DNA of 64,000 nt from Manis javanica. Its lineage: Eukaryota > Chordata > Mammalia > Pholidota > Manidae. A program made the position numbers and the translations under genes. The DNA is taken from positions 117,582,173 through 117,646,172 of the forward strand of contig NC_133156.1 in the NCBI RefSeq assembly GCF_040802235.1, in the 5' to 3' direction. The notes under the pieces are model-generated. The model made no database searches. It was not told the origin of the DNA and saw only the letters and a list, made by a program, of their open reading frames with translations. Shown here one piece after another: positions 32,795 through 44,830 of the stretch (position 1 is the stretch's first letter; every line of letters begins with the position of its first letter).

Positions 32795-34079
32795 ATAGAA
32801 TTGTCTCAGACTGTGGTGAATCCCCATTAGGCCACTGCATCTGATTACATATAGGTGGAGTCACTCAGTCACTGAAACACGTTTGTTAGCAGAGAAGTAA
32901 CAAGAGCAGTTAATCACTGCATGAGTGGGGTGAACTTGGTGAAGTGAAAATCTCATTATAGGCAACCACATTTTACAAAATTACACATGTGTGGGGAGTG
33001 GTATATGGGAAGACATTAATATGAAAATTGTGTATCAGTTTTCTGTCTGGGATCTGGCAAACACATCAAGTTTGGTGGAGATGAAAAAACTAATGAGTAC
33101 GTCTGATGGCCTGAGTGGTGAGCAGAGGGGGTAAATCTTGCATTGGGAGCCTCACTATACAAACCTGGTGTATCAGGAACAGCTAATAGCAGAGGCTCCC
33201 AAGAGTGGGCAGCTTTGAAAGTAAGGTGAAGGAACCTGTTATGAGTGATGAGAAACATATGTAAAATGTCTAAGAAAGTGCTTGAAATATGATCACTAGG
33301 ATGGGTGTTTAATAAATGTGAATTCCCATCCTCATCCTCTTCCCATATTGCTAAGCACGAATCAACCCTACAGAATTATGTATATTATGTAGGAAATACT
33401 GTGGAGCTATGTCCTGTCTAACTCACTGTCAGGGCAGGGCCATGTCTAAACATGCTAACCCCAAACAAATTCTAATCTTTACTTGTCTTTCTCTCTTAAC
33501 AAAAAAGGTACAAATACATACTTCATGGCCACTGTTACAAGTTCTCCTCTCTGCTTCTACTCCCTTCTATCCCCAAATGGGGAATCTCTTTCTCTTCTGC
33601 CCCAAGGAACTTTCTCATCCATTCTATCCAGTCTCTATCATCTTAGATCTAAGACCAACTCTTTTGTCTCTGTTATCTGTGGCCCCATGGCATGTCCTTG
33701 ATTCTTAGAGTGGTCAAGCTTCTGCAGAAAATCCTTCTACATGAATTTTCTCAAAAAACTACATACAGGGGAAATTTTATCCTTTTCTTTCCTGAAAAGG
33801 AGGGAAAGAAATACATAAGCAGGCAAGAGGTGTCAGGGAAAGACTGTAAACCGCTCCACATTAAATGATTTTATTCAATTATATGCAACTTAACAAAACT
33901 ATTTAGATTTTCCAGAGTAGCGTATTTTTCTTCCTATCTTATATTGTTTAAATGAATATGGAACCTTCATTTTCAGCCTATTAGCTAAAATTACCTAATG
34001 GTGTGTGGTAGGTGGCATATGCTGTAGATGGGAAATAAGACTAAGATGAAAAACTTGCTTAGAGAAAAATGGTACTTTG
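32795..34079. other. Mostly unassigned DNA
   Basis: Around 33270-33330 a TAATAAATGTG end resembles a MIR or L2 3' terminus. The C/T-rich section 33390-33710 may be L2-derived, but I cannot support it well. No gene is seen. Confidence 0.35.
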
Positions 34080-34375
34080 CTGCATTTCCCTCTGCCCTAA
34101 AATACTATTGTTCTTGCTATCCCTAATCAACTCCTACTGATTCTTTAAGGTACCATTTCATACTGTTTTTCTGCTGTGAACCCTTTTCTGTCTCCCCCAG
34201 GGATAATCTCTTTACCATTGCGACCTCACATCAATTATTACACAATTATTTATGTGTGAGTGCTCTGTGGATTGTTGATGTATCTGTCCCCCTACAAGAC
34301 TGTTGGTCCTTTGTAGGTGAGGACTTTTATCCTTAGAGTCAAGCACATACCTAGTAGGTATTCTCTAAATATGAA
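34080..34375 (+). mobile_element. L2 relic, 3' end
   Basis: The sense-strand L2 3' UTR pattern is present: CTCCTACTGATTCTTTAAGGTACC, TTTATGTGTGAGTGC, CCCCTACAAGACTG and AGCACATACCTAGTAGGTATT. Confidence 0.75.
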
Positions 34376-36039
34376 ATATAGGCAGTTATTTCTATACTCA
34401 GTTAATGCACTTCCCACCATTTATAATGAAAGCCTCCCTGATTCCATGAGGGTAAGGTCTTAACTCCCTAAAGCTTTGTCTTTAGTGGGTTTTGACATTT
34501 GGCCTTTGATCAAACAGTAGGACGGAGGCAATGCCCCTTGTGTACCTGTTTAGTTTCATATTCCAAATAACCAGACCTTCATTATTTAGTAGGGGTACTC
34601 GCTCTCTGTTGGCTATAAATGAGAAGCTTCTCCTCAGGAGACAAGAGGGGCTCTGGGGACATGTGGAGGCTGTGAAGAGCACTGGTTCAGTACAAGATGA
34701 GAATAAACTTGAAATGTGGCTCTTAGAATAAGTCAATAGCCTCTGGCCCCTTTACAGCCTGCCTCCAGCTTTCTCTTCTCAAGAATTGCCCTCATCTAGA
34801 CTTAGATCAGCATTTGTACCCAAAACTTATTTTGGTTGGCCCTCCAAAGTTCTTTTTACCCCAGAGGCTGACTGTGTAAAGCACCTAATTAAATTTGGTG
34901 AGATTTTTCCCTGGGAGACTATGAGGCACAGGAAGGGTATACTGAAGAGAAGTGGCAGGAATTGAGAAATGTCTCTTTGTGAAACTGGAAGAATGGAAAG
35001 ATAAGTAAACATTGGGCCTCGAAAACCATCCTCAGGATGCCTAGGAAACTGGGAGAAATGAGAGCTGTGTAGAAGAGCATCTTCTTATTGCTGGCCAAAG
35101 TGTTGGTTTGCTATTAACATACGCAGTATGGACATGACTTAATCTTTTTTGGAAAAGTTGTAAAAGCTATATTATCTTTAACAGATATTTCCTAAGTTGC
35201 CTGCCACTCTTTTGTTTATTTGGATGAGGGCTACCATTTGCATGCAGGATTGAGTGGTCCCAAGTACTGGTCTCAGAACACCCAGCCTGACTGTTGCCCC
35301 AGCAGTTAGTCCTCAGATGAATTCTCTCACCTTGAATGATAATGGGCTGTGTAAGTTTTGATATTCTCCAGGTGGAAGAATAAAAGTGCAGCTGCTTTAT
35401 TACAGTCATAAGAATAACAGCAATTATTGTTGCCGTTAACAGCAAGAACCTCAGAAAGCTAAAAGTACTTGAAAAGTGAAACTCAGAGGAATCTGAACTT
35501 ACTGGAAGAAAAGTTAAGCTATTGTTTGTCTCAACTTTTATCTTCCTCTGGAGAGAGCAAGGGGCAGAAATTTCAGGCCAAACCTTTTTATCAACAGTAG
35601 TTATATAGAAAATGCATCAGATGACTTTTCTTCCTTTCCCTTTAGCTAAAAATGAGGGTGAAACTGTTTTGGACATTTTATCCCTTCAAAGAACCAGAAC
35701 CTCTATTGTCTACTAAGAACCTTTGGAATTCACAACTTTGCAAAAGAGATTAGCTTAAAAGAAAACACTATTATCTGGCCTTACAGAGACTTTCAGTTTT
35801 GCTTCAAGTCATGTGTGTCTTTTTTTTCCACTAAAAAAACCACAAAGGGCAGAAAAGCAGATATTTAGAAGGTCAAATGCTTTGCTGATGGCAGAATATA
35901 TGAACTTCAGTCTTTCCTGTTTCCCCGAGGATCCTCTGTTAGCCTGTGCAGAGCTGGTAGGATGGACATTGAACAGGATGTGGGTGAGTGTCATGGCCTG
36001 GGGTACAATGGAGCATATTGTGGAGGAGACTATTCTGGT
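34376..36039. other. Stretch without recognised feature
   Basis: Non-coding DNA. Small open frames on both strands at 34482-34736 and 35809-36043 have no recognisable domain. Confidence 0.4.
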
Positions 36040-38110
36040 CTGAGAGGCTAGAAAAAACTGCTTCCATCAAAGAATATGTAAGAAGAGACCTGAGTGATGA
36101 ATAGGAGTTAATGTTCCAAGTGAGGGAACAAGATGTGTGAATTTTCTAGACAGAGAAACTGAAAGAAGACCATTTTAGAGAGAATGCATGGAGTGAGGAG
36201 GGGAGAGAAGACAGTTTGGAGGGTCAGCAGACCTTGAAGGGACTTGGAAGGTATGCCAAGAGCTCTGGAATTTATTATGTAGGAGTACAAAATGACTGAA
36301 GAGAAATGATGATCAGATTTACCTTTGAAAAGTTTACCCCAACCTAGTAATTGATGCAGTGAGTGATCATCAATGAATGTTAAAAGCTGGGTGAATGTTC
36401 CTGGGGAAGAGGATATTAGCATGGTGCCAGAGGGTCACCCAGCAAATCAAGTTCTGCTTGAAAGGAAAAAATGTATGGTACAATGAAGAGAGTCCAGAGC
36501 TATTGGTCAGCCTGTTCACCACATGTTAAAATTTAGCATCTCAAAACAATGAGGCAATAAATCAACACAATCAAAATGTTGGACAATGCAACTGTCTTGA
36601 ACTTAACAAAAAAGTCAATGTCATTAGAAAAATGATTGGGGACATTTCTAAACTAAGATGTAAAAGAAATATAACAATGGAATGCAATAACTTAATCCAT
36701 ATAGAACCCTGGTTGAGGGTGGAGGGGGCAAAGACATTCTTGGGACAATTGGGGAACTAGAAATATGGACTGGATATTACAGGTGATCATAGAATTATAG
36801 TTGATTTTATTAGGTATGGTATCGTGCTTATTCAGGACATTCTCCATATTCTTAAGATATATATACTGAAGTCATAGAGGTGAAGTGTCATGTTATTTAC
36901 AAATTACTTTCAAATAGTATAGACATTTGAAATACAAATAAATTTTAATATATATAATATAGTATATTATGTGAATATTTTTATATTAAGTATTATATGG
37001 AAAGTGAAATAAAGCAAATATAGTACAATGTTAACAATTGTGAAATATAAGTAGAGAGTATATACTATTATTCATTGTAAAACTTCTCTGAAGCTTTCAC
37101 AATTAAAAATTAGTAATAGGATTATATATTATGGGATAGAGAGGAATAAAGAGTGAATGTATCAGGAGGTTATTGCAGTAGTTCGGGTAAGACCTGGAGC
37201 ATAAACTAAAGCAGAGGAGTTAACTTGGCAAATTACATTGTGATTTAGGTAGCAGAATGGATTAAACAGAATGAATTAGAGATGATGTTTTGGAACAGTG
37301 CATAGCACTTGGTAGGCACTCAACTGTGGACTAAAGAAGAGGAAGAAGTATACCTTCCATATTTTTTACTTAGCAACTGGATACATAGCAAGACCACTAA
37401 TTAAAATAAAAAACAAGAGAAGCAGCACATTGGAAGGAAAATAACATGAGCAGGTTGAATTTGAGGTTTCTTATAGATCATCAAAGTGAAGGCCTCAGAT
37501 TGGCAGTTATATATAGAGTTCAGGAGCAAATTATTTCAGAATTACTGGCCAATAGCGCAATTGAAGCAGAAAAAGTTGCCCAGGAAGAGTAAAAGCTAAA
37601 AGAAGAAAAGTCCAGGATGAAGCTCTGGGGCAGTCTACCCTTTGACATATGGGCAGAGAAGGGCAGTTTATAAGACATATTGGCTTAGGTGACCTAGGAA
37701 GTTGGAGGAGAAGAAAGGGACAGTGCAAGGGGAAACTACTGTAAGAGGGAAGTATCAGAACAGTGTGAAATGTTATTGAAAAAAGAGGCATGGTGGGATT
37801 GAACAGTGAATATGAAGACCGAGGAGACTCCGGTTTGGGCCTGAGGGAACATGTCTGGAGGAGTGGGAAGGAGAGACCCCAGCTTGCACTGTGCTGTGAG
37901 GCTGACTGAGAGGTGAGGACATGGCAGCACAGCCAACTCCTTTGAGAAACTGGACGGTGAGGAAAGAGACATAAACTAGGAATTGGAGGGCGGTAGAGAT
38001 AGAGGAACGGATTTGTTTTTAAAGTTGGAAGACATTTGAGCAGATATAAATGCAAACTGGAAAGCTGTTGTGAGGCCGAATTTCCGTTACAGAAGCGGGA
38101 GGGAATCCTT
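36040..38110 (-). mobile_element. Long L2 relic interrupted by an insertion
   Basis: Reverse-strand L2 sequence occurs in two collinear parts: 36040-36375 (GAGACCTGAGTGATGAATAGG, GACTTGGAAGGTATGCC, ATGATCAGATTTACC) and about 37140-38110 (AGGAGGTTATTGCAGTAGTTCGG, AAGTCCAGGATGAAGCTCTGGGG). The gap between them holds a different repeat. The longest open frame here (37531-38055 minus, 174 codons) reads along the L2 sense strand, lacks any reverse transcriptase motif and is not considered a gene. Confidence 0.6.
36380..37135 (+). mobile_element. AT-rich repeat inserted in the L2
   Basis: GGGACAATTGGGGAACTAGAAATATGG, GAAGTGTCATGTTATTTAC, CTTTCAAATAGTATAGAC, ATGTTAACAATTGTGAAAT and an A-rich end at about 37110 match a common mammalian repeat 3' end, probably an old L1. 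The family name is uncertain. It contains a TATATA-rich simple patch near 36945-36990. Confidence 0.5.
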
Positions 38111-38612
38111 GCTGGTGCAAGGTCCCTGAGAACACAGAGGATGGTAAGGAAGGTCCAGAGCAGAGATGCATAAGGTGGGCCTCCTTCTTTAACTGTGTTG
38201 GGCTAAGTTTTTGTTGGTGAAATGAAGGGCACTGACTGAGAGGTTTCCAAGGTTCCTTCCAGCTCTAACCACTTATGTTTTTGTGTGTCAGGAAGACTGT
38301 GGACTTGGAAGATGGATCCCATTAGGTATATGCAGGCAGAAAGACGCCATCAACCAGCAGGGTCAGGAATGATAATCTTGCGGTGACTGTGTTCTGGGGG
38401 CATCACCTGTAGGAGATGAAGTGAATGAATGGACACCTGTGAAAATCACCCTAAACATGGAAGTGCTGGTTTTTGGTACTATTCCCATCTAAGCAAGAAC
38501 AGGAGGAAACATAGGTCAAACTATTTTGCAGTTTAGACAGGCTATTCCTGCACCTGTCACAGCTTAGGATCACTTTGAAGATATTTTTTCAACTGACAAC
38601 TGAATTAAAGAT
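38111..38612. other. Stretch without recognised feature
   Basis: Non-coding DNA. Nothing specific is seen. Confidence 0.4.
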
Positions 38613-38730
38613 AGTTTCCTCTAGGATTCTTTTTATATGCAACTTTAGTAAAAGAGCTTGACCATACAAACATTTTTTGGACTTCCATGATAACTGTGAG
38701 AGTACAGATTTGGCATAGGGAAACAGTTGA
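38613..38730 (+). repeat. Direct repeat of about 120 bp, copy 1
   Basis: AGTTTCCTCTAGGATTCTTTTTATATGCAACTTTAG, GCTTGACCATACAAACATTTTTTGGAC and a GATTTGGCATAGGGAAA section recur in order at 39448-39590. The family is not recognised. Confidence 0.85.
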
Positions 38731-38877
38731 AAAGAGGGATTGGCGACCAAGACATGAAGGTGGGCCAGTGTGGTGGAGAGGAGAGAGGTGATGAGACAGG
38801 GAATGATGAGCACGGGTACTGGCTGTGACTCCCGTGGGTGTTCACAAGACAGTTTTAATTAATATTAATATGAATCA

Positions 38878-39310
38878 AAACAATAATGACCATTTATTGA
38901 GCATGTACTATGTGTCAGGTACTGTGAAGACAGTTTATTATCTCACATAATTCTCAAAACAATCCCATGAGGTACTGTTACTGTTTTTTTTATTGTGGTA
39001 AAATATATATCACATAAAATTGATCATTTTAATCATTTTTAAGTGGTATTAAGTATATCAACATTGTTAATCATCTATCAACAGAACCCTTTTATCACCA
39101 TCATCACCATCTATCTCTAGAACCCTTTTCATCATCCTGAACTGAAACTCTGATCCATTAAACAGTTAGCTCTCCTTTCCCCTCTCCACGATTATTCCTG
39201 TTTTGAAGATGAGACCGCTAAGGCTTAAAGAAAGTAAAAAATATTTCCCAAGGGTATAGAGCTGGTTCTATGTCCTTAATTTTAGAGTCTGGAATTTATG
39301 TGTCTAGAAG
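38878..39310 (-). mobile_element. MIR relic split by an L1 tail
   Basis: The first part, 38878-38985, is reverse MIR (TTATTGAGCATGTACTATGTGTCAGG, ATCCCATGAGGTACTG). It resumes at about 39190 (CTGTTTTGAAGATGAGACCGC, TTTCCCAAGGGTATAGAG). Between them lies an L1 3' end, so the MIR was present first. Confidence 0.8.
38986..39190 (-). mobile_element. L1 3' end inserted in the MIR
   Basis: TTTTTTTATTGTGGTAAAATATATATCAC, ATTTTTAAGTGG and a C-rich CACCATCTATCTCTAG section are the reverse complement of an old L1 3' end. It is 5'-truncated to about 200 bp. Confidence 0.75.
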
Positions 39311-39447
39311 GATTTGAAGTGAGTATAGCATTCCAGGCAGAACTTCCAGTCTATGGTTTAAGTTCCCAGCTCCACAGAAGAAAGAAGGATTGTGCTAAGA
39401 ATAAAGTAAATCTGAGTTCTGGAAGACCAAAGACACTTTAAGAAAAG

Positions 39448-39590
39448 AGTTTCCTCTTAGAATTGTTTTTATATGCAACTTTAGCAAAAATGCTTGACCC
39501 TTGCAAACATTTTTTTGGACCTCTGGGATGACTATGCCTGATATAAAGGTGTGAGAGGGAGCACAGACTTGGAATAGGGAAATACTGAGT
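39448..39590 (+). repeat. Direct repeat of about 140 bp, copy 2
   Basis: Matches 38613-38730 in the same orientation about 835 bp away, with a small insertion near 39540-39555. By eye about 80-85% alike in the first 80 bp. Confidence 0.85.
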
Positions 39591-42004
39591 AGGGTATAAA
39601 ATGTGGTTAAGAAGTTATAGGAAACTATATTCAGTAAATTAATGCAGCTAACATATTGCTCTCAGAGTCCTGGCTGGAGAGTTTCCTACTCCACAGTCTC
39701 TGTTACTCATGATCAGTACTTTGTACTTTTATGAAGTTCATCTGCTTGCCAAGGAATAAGGTCTTTTGAGGATGCCAGGAAATGTTCTTGAATTACCTTT
39801 TGGGCTAGAACAGTGAGCTACAGAAGAACCTAGTAAAGTATCTCATTTAATCCAAAACTGAATTCCCCCCAGAAATTAGTAGTTTATTAAACAATAATAG
39901 CTTGACCATCTTTTTTATTTGGGGTGCAGATTTAGCAGAGAAAATTGTTAAAACCTGAAAAATAATATTACTTTTCCATCTGATTTTATTTGGTTTCTTT
40001 TGCTTTTTTTGCCTTTTTTCCCTCTCTGTCAACCTCTTTCTGTAAAGTCAGGCTTACCTACAGACTATGCATACATCAGTTGGCAGCACATTTTTCATAT
40101 GTTGCTTGGATACAGATGTTTGGAAATATAGGTGCACAATTTATACCTGATTCAGTTACTAAGGAAACCAGGGCAACTTCGGAATTTTCCTTTGGGAATC
40201 GTGATTACAAAGTGTAAAGAAATCTATTAAGAGTTTTGGAAGAAGAAAATATGCAAGGCATTGTATTTCTACACTGGCAAGTTCATATTTCTATATATTT
40301 CTGTAGCCTTTTTCTGTCTGTGGTATAAATATTGCTACATAAGTCTTTTCAGTAAGTTTGATCACATTACATGGTATGTGGGGGATGGCCAGGGTATTTA
40401 AATAGAAACACAAACCACACTTGTAAAACATTTCCTCAAACAGGCTAGAAATAAAATACTGGTGCTTTAAGGGACAACACTTAATGGATTTTAGTTCTAC
40501 AAACCTTCTTTTACAAGGAGACCATGGAATTTGCAGGAGAAATTTCTTTACCTCTCCAGGTAAAACAAACAAAACAGGAGGTTAATTTGTCCAATCTATT
40601 TTGTTTCTCTGGCTACAAGGAAACATTGTGCCTGAGATTTCCTTCCATCCAAACCCTAACAGGCTCCCTTAATATTACTGAAGCTGACAGAGGGAGAGGT
40701 AAGTTTAGGGTGGCAAGAAAAACCCTATCTGCCCTTGCCAGCTGATAGTGCCTTTTAACGTATATGAAACTGAGTCCTGAAACATAGCTACTCATGAGAG
40801 TAAGAATGTTCTCTTCTAGACAGTGTCTTCAGTGAAGCTCAGTGTTCTGATAGCTCTAGTCATCTTCTAAAAACTGCTGCAGGCTGATGGTAAGAAGTAC
40901 CTTGTCTCTGAACACAGAGCCCAAACAGTGCTAAAATGGGAAATGGAACATATGGTAATAAACTCTCTGAAGCTTGGATGCCTGGTGGTAATCAGCAACC
41001 TGGGTGAGAGAGGCCCTGGCAAATACGAACTCTCCCCCTAGGGCCTCATTAGCAAGGCCAACTGGGCCATGATGGAGGAAAACAGTGTCACGTACTTGAG
41101 GAAGTTCACAGCCTCTCAGGGAAAACTGTATTATTATTCCTTTGGCTGGAAGGAGCATTAATTGGAAGGAAAGGAAGCTTTAACAAGAAGCTGGAAGAAA
41201 ATCACACTACCCAAGTGGCCCCTTTACCATAGGTGCCTCTGTTTATTTGGAAACAATATTGACGAGTTTCTGAAAGTTGATTTCGGTCATATGATGCACG
41301 TAGAGCCCTGTATGTAAGGGATCAGGAGACTGGCTCTTTGGCCGCTCCTAGCTCTGACCATAACGTAGTGGGAGGTCGTTCTTGGCTTCAGCTTTCCTGG
41401 AGGTGGAAGGGGGAGGGACTGTGCTTGCCTGGAGTGTTTGCTCGGATCCTTTATGGTCCCCCAAAGACGTTCCATGCAAAGGCACTCATTTGCAGACCTT
41501 TTCCCTATGAGGATGAGACCAGTGGGTGATTTTACAGACACTGCCAAGGCAGTATGTGTGTCCTTTTCAATTTCAAAAGGCTTCCTTATGTACAGGTAGT
41601 TCTGAGGGCCCTTCTCTCTCTCTCTCTTCAGTACATTCCACCACCTCCTTGTCCTCCTCTTCCTTTTTCTTCTTCCCCATCGTCTTCTTCTAACCAATCT
41701 TGTTAACGATAAATTTTCAAAATTCTTGGTACTATATATATGCTGAAGATATCATCGAAATAAGGTGGGAAAAGGTTTCAGGCTGGGTGATATCTGTGGC
41801 TCTGCCTACTGTTTTAGTCATAGTCGCCTCTAGTTACCCATTCAGTATCATATTTACTATCTGTTTGCAGGGTTTTCTTATTTGTTTATACACTGCAGTT
41901 TATAACTGCATTTCCTCTTTGTCAACCTGACTGCACTTTATTTTGTACTTTATTATTCCTTTGAAAATGATAATAGTAATCTAATAATCATTATTATTCA
42001 ATAG
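39591..42004. other. Mostly unassigned DNA with one weak exon-like segment
   Basis: No gene is recognised. On plus, 40620-40698 lies between an acceptor-like site (TTGTTTCTCTGGCTACAAG) and a strong donor (GAGAG/GTAAGT) with an open frame through it. This may be chance. A short CT repeat is at about 41615-41630. The 136-codon minus-strand frame at 41287-41697 includes low-complexity basic sequence and is not supported. Confidence 0.35.
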
Positions 42005-42215
42005 CTATCATTTATTCTATGCTTGTTATAATCTTTATATACAGCATCACGACTAATCATTAAAACAAATCTTTGGCATAAATATTATTATCTTCATTTT
42101 ATAGATGGCTCCTAGAAGCTCTAAGTCACAGAGTTAATGAGTGACACCCTGGATTCATAAGCAGAGAGATCTATTTTCTTTCAAAAGGTGTGGCCGTTCC
42201 ATTACAATATGCCAC
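42005..42215 (-). mobile_element. MIR relic
   Basis: Reverse-strand MIR: ATTATTATCTTCATTTTATAGATG and CTAAGTCACAGAGTTAATGAGTG. Diverged. Confidence 0.65.
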
Positions 42216-42399
42216 CTTTATCTCAAGAGTGTACAGAAAGATTTTTGGAATCTTATGAAGTTGATTGTAATTTGTCTGGAGTGGGAAGACCCCTGAAGCC
42301 CTTTCCAGGGCTTTAAGTTGATGCTTTACATGTGCCAAATAGTGGAGATATTGGCAGCCATGATATTTATAGTGATATTATGGTGATACTATTTATAGT

Positions 42400-42565
42400 G
42401 AAGTATTTAGTTGCGTGTGAAAATGTGGTCAAGAAATTAAGAGAGACTTAGATTCTACCCTTATTTCCATGGATACCAAAGTGTAAGACTTTGAGCAAGT
42501 CACTAACCAGTTTGCCCTTCTATTCTTCCTCTGTGCGATGATTAATGAATTTATAGACTAATTCC
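42400..42565 (+). mobile_element. MIR relic
   Basis: Sense-strand MIR core: AGACTTTGAGCAAGTCACTAACC followed by CTTCCTCTGTGCGATGATTAATG. It lies about 185 bp from the opposite-oriented MIR. Confidence 0.6.
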
Positions 42566-43544
42566 ATGTCTGCTTTAAAGAGAAGTAAAAACCTTCCATT
42601 AACCTGTGGCATGGCGGAGTTAACTAGATCTATATAATATTTTGCATTTTTCTAAGTCACTTAGAGTTTCATAGCATCTCTTAACAACCCAGAACGTGTT
42701 CTAGAGGAAGCATGTAGCTACGTGGAATGGCCTTGTTGTGTCTCTGGTTTGGGACTGAAGGATTAATGGGGAGAAAAGAAGCAGAACCCATGGTTGAAAA
42801 TACCTGTGTACCCCACCCTTGGACCTCAAAGTCACCATGCCTTTCTGGAGGGTGTCTCAGGTCATCAGCCTGGAAGAGAAACAATGAAATGGGGGAAAAC
42901 AGTGGGGTAAAATCTGCAAGGCTGGAGAGAACACTCCACATGGTCCCAGACTCAGAATGGGTCCCCCATGAGGCCTGTTGTGAGTGCTTTGTGGATTCTT
43001 CCCTCCCAGAGCGGAGGTGACCCTCCTCCTTGGAAAGGGTAAAGGTGTGTCTCCTGTCACCACCTGTTGAAAAGCCACACTTCCTCTCTCCTCCATGGGT
43101 ATTTGAGCTAGTCTGCTTCTGTCTTCTGTCTAGATCATTTGTCTTTATCTTATTCTAATAAGATAGAAAAATCTTTTATATCAATTTTGGTCCATCACCC
43201 TTTGGAAGTTCCAATGTGTAGTTCTAAAAATTGCCAAACTTTGTAATAAATGTTTATTGAATAAATAAATGAACTCTGAAGTGTATCATGAAAAAACACT
43301 AATTCCTCCACTTTTCCTCTGAGATATTTTCCCCAAACAAACTCCATAACTTTTTGCTCACTTTTCTGCTCACATTACAATATAAGCCAGTTTTGTGTAG
43401 CCCCTGCTCAGGTGGGATGTGGAGCAGGTAGGTTTATCCCCACATTTACATACTCATGTAGTCAGCTCCCCACTGGACCTCTCCACCTGAGTATCAAAAA
43501 AAAAAAATCCTCTGAAACTTAGTGTGTTCAATGATCTCTTGATT
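42566..43544. other. Stretch without recognised feature
   Basis: Non-coding DNA. A TAATAAATGTTTATTGAATAAATAAATGAA end near 43240-43270 is a probable L2 or MIR 3' terminus fragment. Nothing else is seen. Confidence 0.4.
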
Positions 43545-44830
43545 TTCCCCCAGGTACCAGCTGTTTTCATATTCTGCATATCTAAGTTATTGTGTTCTTT
43601 TAGTTACTCTAGCCCAGAATCTTGTGTCATCCTTGGCCCTCTTGTTTCCTTCACACCCCACAACCCATCTGTCAGCAAATTTTGTTAGCTCTACCTCTTA
43701 AAAAAATACCCAGAAGCTGAGCCCTTCTCCTCATCTCCACCGTTAATCCACCATCATTTCTCACGACTGTTATTTTAATAGCCTTTTAAGTTTGATCTTT
43801 TCTTCTACCCTGTTACCCTATAGTCTATTTTCAATAGTGGCCAGAAAGGTCCTGTTCAGATTTAAGTCAGATCATGTTATCATAGTCATAAACCTTCCAA
43901 AGGCCTCCCATAGTATGTAGAATAAAAACCAAAGTCTGCAGTCTAGCTCCCCTGTTACTTTCCAGAAGTCGTCTCCTACTGCTTCACCCTTGTCCATTCT
44001 GCTTCAGCCGCGCTGGCCTCCCTGCTGTTCTTTGCACATGCCCAGTATATCCCACAGAGCCTCTGCATCTGCTCTTGTCCAGCTGCACTAGTTGGCTCCC
44101 TCTTGTTCAGGTCCTTAAGCAAATATCCCCTTTTCAGTGAGACTTCTTTTGGCTATTCTATTTAATACTGTGTATCTGACCTCAGTTCCCCACCTACACA
44201 CATGTCATATTGAGTTTTCCTGCTTAATTTTTCTCATAGCATCTATTATGTGTTGAATTGTGTCCCCCAGAGCATATATTTGGAAGGCGTAACCCCCTGT
44301 ACTTGGGAATGTGTTCTGATTTGGAGATTGTCTTTGTCAGTTTAATGAAGTTGAGATGAACTCATTAGCGTGGGTCATATCTCAATGTCATTTATGTCTT
44401 TAAGAGAAGAGAGAAACACCATAGGAAGACAGAGACACACAGGAGAATGCTTTGTGATGACAGAGGCAGACATCGGAGAGACACAGCTGTAAGCCAAGGA
44501 AAAGCAAAGTATCGGCATTCACCGCGAGGAGCTAGGAAGAGGCAAGAGAGGATTCGACCCAGAGTTCTAGAGGGAGCACGGACCTGCCTACACCTTGATT
44601 TTGGACTTCTGGCCTATGAGAGAATTAATTTCTGCTGTTTTATGCCACCTAGATTATGGTACATTATTATGGCAGCCCTGGCAAACTGACATAGCATGTA
44701 TCACACCATCTGATGTATTACATATTTTACATATTTGATGTATTTATTGTCTGTCTCCCCAGTACTGCAATGTAAGCTCCAGGGGGGACACATCAGTTCT
44801 GGTTCTGTGTCCCACACTTCTCTGATCTCT
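43545..44830 (+). mobile_element. L2 relic carrying an MLT1 insertion
   Basis: Sense-strand L2 3' region: CATCCTTGGCCCTCTTGTTTCC, TCAGATCATGTTATCATAG, CAAAGGCCTCCCATAGTATG, TTTGCACATGCCCAG and TTTTTCTCATAGCATCTATTA. At 44248 it is interrupted by an LTR and resumes at 44692 (TAGCATGTATCACACC, TATTGTCTGTCTCCCCAGTA, GTAAGCTCCAGGGGGGACAC). Confidence 0.85.
44249..44691 (+). mobile_element. MLT1-type MaLR solo LTR inside the L2
   Basis: Begins TGTGTTGAATTGTGTCCCCC and ends GGCAGCCCTGGCAAACTGACA, with TTGATTTTGGACTTCTGGCC and TTATGGTACATTATTATGGC between. Its length of 443 bp is identical to that of the LTR at 32352. An 80-codon open frame inside is incidental. The flanks TAGCATCTATTA and TAGCATGTATCA agree at 10 of 12 positions. 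Confidence 0.88.

Noticed and set aside
37531..38055. 174-codon minus-strand frame, the longest outside the L1
   Set aside because: It lies within an L2 relic and has no reverse transcriptase motif. The leucine, serine and proline bias reflects C/T-rich L2 sequence.
41287..41697. 136-codon minus-strand frame beginning with a basic run
   Set aside because: The N-terminal Arg/Lys/Trp run comes from a CTT/CCT-rich simple patch on plus, and no domain is recognisable.
44447..44689. 80-codon plus-strand frame at 44.5 kb
   Set aside because: It is entirely inside an MLT1-type LTR.
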